This document shows, one piece after another, positions 60,726-64,000 of a stretch of 64,000 nt of DNA (its first letter is position 1; each line of letters begins with the position of its first letter). The stretch spans positions 1-64,000 of the forward strand of contig UQIB01000004.1 of assembly GCA_900541015.1 (NCBI GenBank). Direction: 5' to 3'. This stretch comes from an uncultured Collinsella sp. (GTDB taxonomy: Bacteria; Actinomycetota; Coriobacteriia; Coriobacteriales; Coriobacteriaceae). The position numbers were made by a program, and so were the translations under genes. The notes below the pieces were generated by a model. It was not told the origin of the DNA and did no database searches. It saw only the letters and a program-made list of their open reading frames with translations.

Positions 60726-60967
60726 GGTTCGCTCGCCTCCAATTCATGGAGGTATGCAAAGAAGCTCGATTCAAGGATGTAAATGCGGCGGTGCAACGCA
60801 ATCGCGCGCCCGCTCTCCTTCATCATCTTCGAGGCCGTAACCGGACTCAAGCCGGTTATCTTGCACACTTCAGCGATGCCAAGAAGGCGCTCGCGGCCCA
60901 AGTTGGAATCAGAAGAAACCGCAGTTGATGCTTGTACGGCAGCGTACGGTTCAGGCTCTACAATCAT
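60713..60967 (-). CDS. excisionase-like HTH protein
   Basis: The 84-residue protein has a MerR-type HTH typical of small excisionases: LLGIAEVCKITGLSPVTASKMMKESG, then RIYILESSFFAYLHELEA. Such proteins direct the integrase toward excision or act as repressors. AAAGGA lies 7 bases before the ATG. It starts the operon that continues with the ATPase and the mobilization genes. Confidence 0.72.
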   Translation of the reverse strand: MIVEPEPYAAVQASTAVSSDSNLGRERLLGIAEVCKITGLSPVTASKMMKESGRAIALHRRIYILESSFFAYLHELEASEPCRL

Positions 60968-61229
60968 GGTAGAATCCTTTCAGGCTAGCTCGCCCCTCCC
61001 CCTTCGTCGCCAAACTTAGATAGGGAAGGGCGGGCGGCTTTTTAATCAATGACCGAAAATAAAATAACTCCTTTCAAACAAGCTGGTCAGGCGCTTACTG
61101 TTTATATTGTAACACTGTCTGTTGCACAATCATATCTAGTTACAGTTCTAATTTCTAATTCACTTTCTGACTGTATAGACTTTATTGTCTGACTGATTTA
61201 ATATATATACAACGATGATTGGAGTGGTT
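60968..61229. other. AT-rich divergent region of the element
   Basis: No gene is seen. The region between the divergent excisionase-like gene and the gene at 61230 is markedly AT-rich from 61060 to 61210 (for example TTTAATATATATACAA) and probably holds the promoters of both and any replication origin. Confidence 0.4.
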
Positions 61230-61994
61230 ATGGGACGTTTACCATTATCCGGAAGTAAGATGCGGAAAATTAAGTTCGGAACAACTGTTCAGGCGACGAC
61301 CCCGGAGAAAATCGAAGAGCTACGCCTCAAGAACCCCGAATCAGTCAGAAGCACCGGCGAGGCTATCGACTATCTATGCAACCTGCTCACGGGGTTGCAG
61401 CCGAGGGTCGCCAGGGCCCTCGATGAGGCGTGCCTCAGGGAAGCTCGGCAAATCACCAATGAAATGAAGGCCCTTCCCGTTGACGGATCAGAAGAAATGA
61501 GTTTTAGTCAATTGGAACTTTATCGAGAGCAATTCCAGAGGCTCCACGACCATTTCTCTTTATATTGCGAGAAAGAGGAGAGGCCCCAGGGAATGCGACG
61601 GGTCGATCTCCTCGGCGGCGATTACGCTGTCCTCCCCTCCTCTTGGACTTTATTGGAAACAGAGGAATGCGCGAAGTCTTGCAGCCAGGTCGGAATTATC
61701 GAAATTCGCGGCGGCGCAAAATACGATGCGCCTCATTTTGCCTTCTTCCATAACGGAGAGTACAGTCAAAAGGACAAATTGCAGCGCGCAACCAAACTCT
61801 GGCCCCGCATGACCGACGTGATGCGCGACGAGGTCAAACTGGTCACAGATGATGAGGGACATTACCTAAATATGGACGAGCACCTAGCCGCCCCCATCAT
61901 TTGTTATTTCAACCTTCTAGATGCCAGCTACTATCAGTCTATGGAGCTGGAGCCGCCATATGGCGCAATGATCTACCGAAACAATGTCGCTTAA
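61230..61994 (+). CDS. protein of unknown function encoded by the element
   Basis: I do not recognise this 254-residue product. The start is ATG at 61230 with GGAG 5 bases upstream. A basic N-terminus (GRLPLSGSKMRKIKFGTTVQ) is followed by a predicted helical part (residues 25-120: PEKIEELRLKNP, FSQLELYREQFQRLHDHF) and a mixed C-terminal half (SWTLLETEECAKSCSQVGIIEIRGG, DAPHFAFFHNGEY). It is the only gene of the right half on the plus strand, opposite the excisionase-like gene, so it might regulate the element. No enzyme motif is visible. Confidence 0.65.
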   Translation: MGRLPLSGSKMRKIKFGTTVQATTPEKIEELRLKNPESVRSTGEAIDYLCNLLTGLQPRVARALDEACLREARQITNEMKALPVDGSEEMSFSQLELYREQFQRLHDHFSLYCEKEERPQGMRRVDLLGGDYAVLPSSWTLLETEECAKSCSQVGIIEIRGGAKYDAPHFAFFHNGEYSQKDKLQRATKLWPRMTDVMRDEVKLVTDDEGHYLNMDEHLAAPIICYFNLLDASYYQSMELEPPYGAMIYRNNVA

Positions 61995-62023
61995 AAAAGA
62001 GGCCCCAAAGGGGCCTCTTTTTT
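61995..62023. terminator. bidirectional terminator between the element gene and integrase
   Basis: AAAGAGGCCCC-AAA-GGGGCCTCTTTTTT, flanked by A-run and T-run, lies between the convergent genes. Confidence 0.9.
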
Positions 62024-62031
62024 AGCCCTTT

Positions 62032-63309
62032 TTAGCCCTTCAGCAAATCATCCAGCACTGATGCTGCCTTCTGGTCATTTGCCTCGATAAAGTGGCTATA
62101 GATAGACAGCGTCATCGATGGGCTAGCATGGCCCAAACGCGCCTGGATCGTCTTAATGTCCGCATTGGCACCAACGAGCAAAGTCGCTTGCGTATGTCTA
62201 AGCTCATGAGGCTTCAGCCCGCTATAACCCGTATAGCGGGTACGTTTGACGCCGTCACTCCCAATGACTTCCCTGCTCTCCTTAAAAGTACCGAAGCCGT
62301 TTTTCGCCGCAAACAGCCTAAACGCCCTTGAATAGTTATGTCCATCCATCCGGGTCACAAGAGCCCGTTTGCCGTTGGCGGCGTCAACGATCCCAATGGA
62401 ATGGACAATGGGCGTTTCTCCAGTCTGCCCCACTGCAAAGGAATCGAACTCACTCCGCTGAATGGCTTTCCACCTGTCCAGATAGTCGGCAAGTTCATTT
62501 CCAACCGAAATCTTACGCCTGCTCATCTTTGATTTAGGCGGCCTCAATGTCCTGTCGTTCGTATATTGCTTTACTATCCTCAGAGTCTTGGCGTCGGGGT
62601 CATAATCCTCCCATGAGAGACCAAGGGCCTCCCCCTTCCTCAAACCGCAGAGAAGTAGAAGCATTGTGCATGTGATAAAGGAAGATGGCTTCTCCTCCAA
62701 AAGGACCGCAAGAAGCCTTGCCGCCTCATCGGCGCTCAGCGCCTTACGAGCCTCGACATTCTGCTTGGGCAGTTTCACTCCCCTACAAGGGTTTTTGCCC
62801 ACGAGGTCGTTATCGACGGCATCCTCCATTACCTGTTTGAGCTTGATGTGGATGCGGCGAATTTCACTTTCGCTGAATCGGCCTTCTTTTCTAGCCTTGG
62901 CATAAGCAGTGCGAACGTCATCCGATTTAAGCCGAGTGAGATCGGGATTGCCGAACAGCTCGCGTATGTGACGAATGTCCAAACCTTCACGCTCATAAGC
63001 AAGAGGTGATCCCATGGTCGACTCCCTGTTCGCGTGAAACCTGTCCGCATAATCTGATAGGCCCAGAGGACCATTGCCACGGTTGGAAGCGCCCTCAAGT
63101 TCAGCTCTATAGGCCTCCAGCGCCTTGGCGACTTCACTCGGCCAGTTTTTCGGGTTCTTGCTTCTGCAGTGAACCCTGCGTGACGGACTACGGCGGTACC
63201 GTCCTGTCTCCGGATCTTTTCCCAGGGAAAAATAAATCCGATAGACGCCTTTGCTCTTATCGATGCATTCCGATGTGCCGCGAGCGGTCTTTTTTATCAA
63301 TCCCTGCAA
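62032..63309 (-). CDS. tyrosine recombinase (integrase)
   Basis: This 425-residue integrase inserts and excises the element at tRNA-Thr. The catalytic residues are visible: Arg in LLLCGLRKGEALGLSW, HELRHTQATLL (His368 and Arg371), the GH of ARLGHAS, and the nucleophile Tyr404 in LSIYSHF. The N-terminus has the usual arm-binding region (ASRRVHCRSKN-like, with RVYRIYFSLGK as a strand) and a SAM-like core-binding domain (YADRFHANRE...). The start is TTG at 63309 with GAGGG 6 bases upstream. It is the gene nearest to the right attachment site, as is usual. Confidence 0.92.
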   Translation of the reverse strand: MQGLIKKTARGTSECIDKSKGVYRIYFSLGKDPETGRYRRSPSRRVHCRSKNPKNWPSEVAKALEAYRAELEGASNRGNGPLGLSDYADRFHANRESTMGSPLAYEREGLDIRHIRELFGNPDLTRLKSDDVRTAYAKARKEGRFSESEIRRIHIKLKQVMEDAVDNDLVGKNPCRGVKLPKQNVEARKALSADEAARLLAVLLEEKPSSFITCTMLLLLCGLRKGEALGLSWEDYDPDAKTLRIVKQYTNDRTLRPPKSKMSRRKISVGNELADYLDRWKAIQRSEFDSFAVGQTGETPIVHSIGIVDAANGKRALVTRMDGHNYSRAFRLFAAKNGFGTFKESREVIGSDGVKRTRYTGYSGLKPHELRHTQATLLVGANADIKTIQARLGHASPSMTLSIYSHFIEANDQKAASVLDDLLKG

Positions 63310-63328
63310 TCATATCCCTCGTTAGATT

Positions 63329-63383
63329 TTCGATTAGGCTTGCTGGCAAAGCTTTAAAGGCTTTGCCAGCAAGCCTAATCGAA
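63329..63383. promoter_or_regulatory. 23-bp perfect inverted repeat upstream of integrase
   Basis: TTCGATTAGGCTTGCTGGCA begins the left arm (63329-63351); the complementary arm is at 63361-63383 with a nine-base loop. Directly after it, TTTTCACACT with AGTGTGAAAA forms a second inverted repeat (63386-63420). They lie in the integrase promoter region and may be binding sites for integrase, the excisionase-like protein or a repressor. The remaining part to 63536 is AT-rich without genes. Confidence 0.55.
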
Positions 63384-63536
63384 ACTTTTCACACTTTCAA
63401 GTCTCTCTAAGTGTGAAAATAGTGGGAAATATGATTCTAATAGCTAGCTCAATAATTGTTAATTACCTATTTCTACCTGCGCTTCCTTTAAATTCAGTGA
63501 AATTGGTCTCATCTCGTCAAATGCCGAATTCACGTA

Positions 63537-63586
63537 CTCGTAAAGCGGGGGTCACCGGTTCGAGCCCGGTCGCTGGCTCCATTGCA
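63537..63586 (+). repeat. attachment site, distal (50-bp repeat)
   Basis: An exact copy of 48405-48454, holding the 3' half of tRNA-Thr without its 5' half. It marks the right end of the element. Confidence 0.9.
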
Positions 63587-63591
63587 CAAGA

Positions 63592-63616
63592 TAGCCGCCT
63601 TCGGGCGGCTTTTTTG
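63592..63616 (+). terminator. original tRNA-Thr terminator
   Basis: AGCCGCC-TTC-GGGCGGCT followed by TTTTTTG, directly behind the distal tRNA fragment, as expected for the terminator of the pre-insertion tRNA gene. Confidence 0.75.
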
Positions 63617-63690
63617 TTGCCGATTTTGAGTACGTGTATGCCAATCCAAGCATCGCCACGTCGACAGCTCCCCTATTCAAAAACAGAAAA

Positions 63691-63764
63691 CCCCGCCAAA
63701 CGTGATTCCCCTATGGAAAACACGCTTGGCGGGGTCGTAGCGTGATTCCCCTCGGGAAATCACG
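63691..63764. terminator. two hairpins between the element and the nagA-like gene
   Basis: CCCCGCCAA (63691-63699) with TTGGCGGGG (63726-63734) forms the first, with CGTG/CACG inside. CGTGATTCCC (63741-63750) with GGGAAATCACG forms the second. The A-run at 63681-63690 would serve as a U-run for minus-strand transcripts from the nagA-like gene. Confidence 0.6.
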
Positions 63765-63827
63765 CCATCAGACGAACAGCTCAGCCGAGCAGTTCGCTAC
63801 TCCTCCCAGTAAGCATCTGCAAGCAGC

Positions 63828-64000
63828 TTACTCGGCGAACGCATTACCAAAGCTGTTGCCGCCCACATACGTCTCGACCAGGGTAAGGTCGGGATTGAAC
63901 ACGACTGTGTCAGCGTCGCGCCCCGGCATAATGCTACTGCACTTATCGTCGACAGGAGCTAGCAAGCGATGCCGGGGCCGTCACCCAAACTCTTACAGCT
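63828..64000 (-). pseudogene. 3' end of a nagA-like gene with a frameshift (runs off the window)
   Basis: The last 40 codons read …LLAPVDDKCSSIMPGRDADTVVF, then NPDLTLVETYVGG, a typical C-terminus of N-acetylglucosamine-6-phosphate deacetylase (DxKGSIxPGxDADxVVxD). Further upstream the matching sequence (AVRVWVTAPAS) lies in another frame, and the first frame meets a stop at 63981. One extra base near 63966 explains this. It may be a true pseudogene or a sequencing error; the rest of the gene lies beyond the window. Confidence 0.55.

Larger units (their letters stand above)
48405..63586 (-). mobile_element. 15.1-kb integrative mobilizable element in tRNA-Thr
   Basis: Bounded by perfect 50-bp direct repeats. 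Integrase, excisionase-like and RecA-fold genes lie at the right end, followed leftward by mobC, a coupling protein gene and a relaxase gene; no mating-pore genes (VirB4-like etc.) are seen. It therefore probably depends on another element for transfer. The left half is cargo: a putative modified-peptide cluster, an RHH regulator, a broken EcsC-like gene, and IS21/ISL3 debris. The cargo genes are visibly AT-richer than the rest of the window. Confidence 0.85.

Noticed and set aside
63537..63586. Second tRNA-Thr
   Set aside because: Only the 3' half from the anticodon loop is present; the 5' acceptor and D-arm are missing, so it is an attachment site and not a gene.

Overview
The window looks like a chromosome segment of a gut Coriobacteriia species, most likely Collinsella. 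The reasons are GC-rich, Ala/Arg-rich coding sequence with actinobacterial codon use, a membrane-bound LuxR-type regulator of the kind expanded in this class, many LacI regulators and lactose-type PTS operons, and lac (tagatose-6-phosphate) genes next to a Leloir operon. The genus is an inference from gene content; no marker gene was compared.

Left part (1-9.6 kb): a small membrane protein, a membrane LuxR regulator with two HTH domains, a BceAB/FtsX-like ABC transporter, an unusual Nudix-Vsr fusion, a class II aldolase resembling tagatose-bisphosphate aldolases, and a divergent DeoR regulator. Galactose block (9.6-21.9 kb): an orphan PTS IIB, mglBAC galactose ABC transporter, a flavodiiron protein, a LacI/GalR-type regulator, and galM-galK-galT. 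Five near-identical 16-bp operators sit in front of these units and define a local galactose regulon.

Middle (22-48 kb): an AAA/DUF4143 ATPase flanked by direct repeats; lacA-lacB-lacX-lacC (galactose-6-phosphate to tagatose bisphosphate); a single lacF (PTS IIA); and three paralogous cassettes, each a LacI regulator divergent from a lacE (PTS IICB) and lacG (family 1 phospho-glycosidase) pair, each with its own operator variant. Together they import and split phospho-beta-galactosides; galactose-6-phosphate enters the lac pathway and free galactose enters the Leloir pathway. A Fic protein, a second DeoR regulator, a further aldose epimerase and a mannose-type IIB lacking its active-site histidine follow. 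Several families of palindromic intergenic repeats lie between these operons.

Right part (48.4-63.6 kb): a 15.1-kb integrative mobilizable element inserted in the 3' half of tRNA-Thr(CGT), bounded by a perfect 50-bp direct repeat. It has a tyrosine integrase, an excisionase-like protein, a RecA-fold ATPase, MobC, a VirD4-type coupling protein and a relaxase. Its AT-richer cargo is a compact, translationally coupled cluster that looks like a ribosomally made, radical-SAM-modified peptide system: a PqqD-like/acetyltransferase-like fusion, a radical SAM enzyme, a 67-residue candidate precursor, a small membrane protein and an ABC exporter. It also carries a broken EcsC-like gene and debris of IS21 and ISL3 elements. 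Beyond the element lies the frameshifted 3' end of a nagA-like gene.
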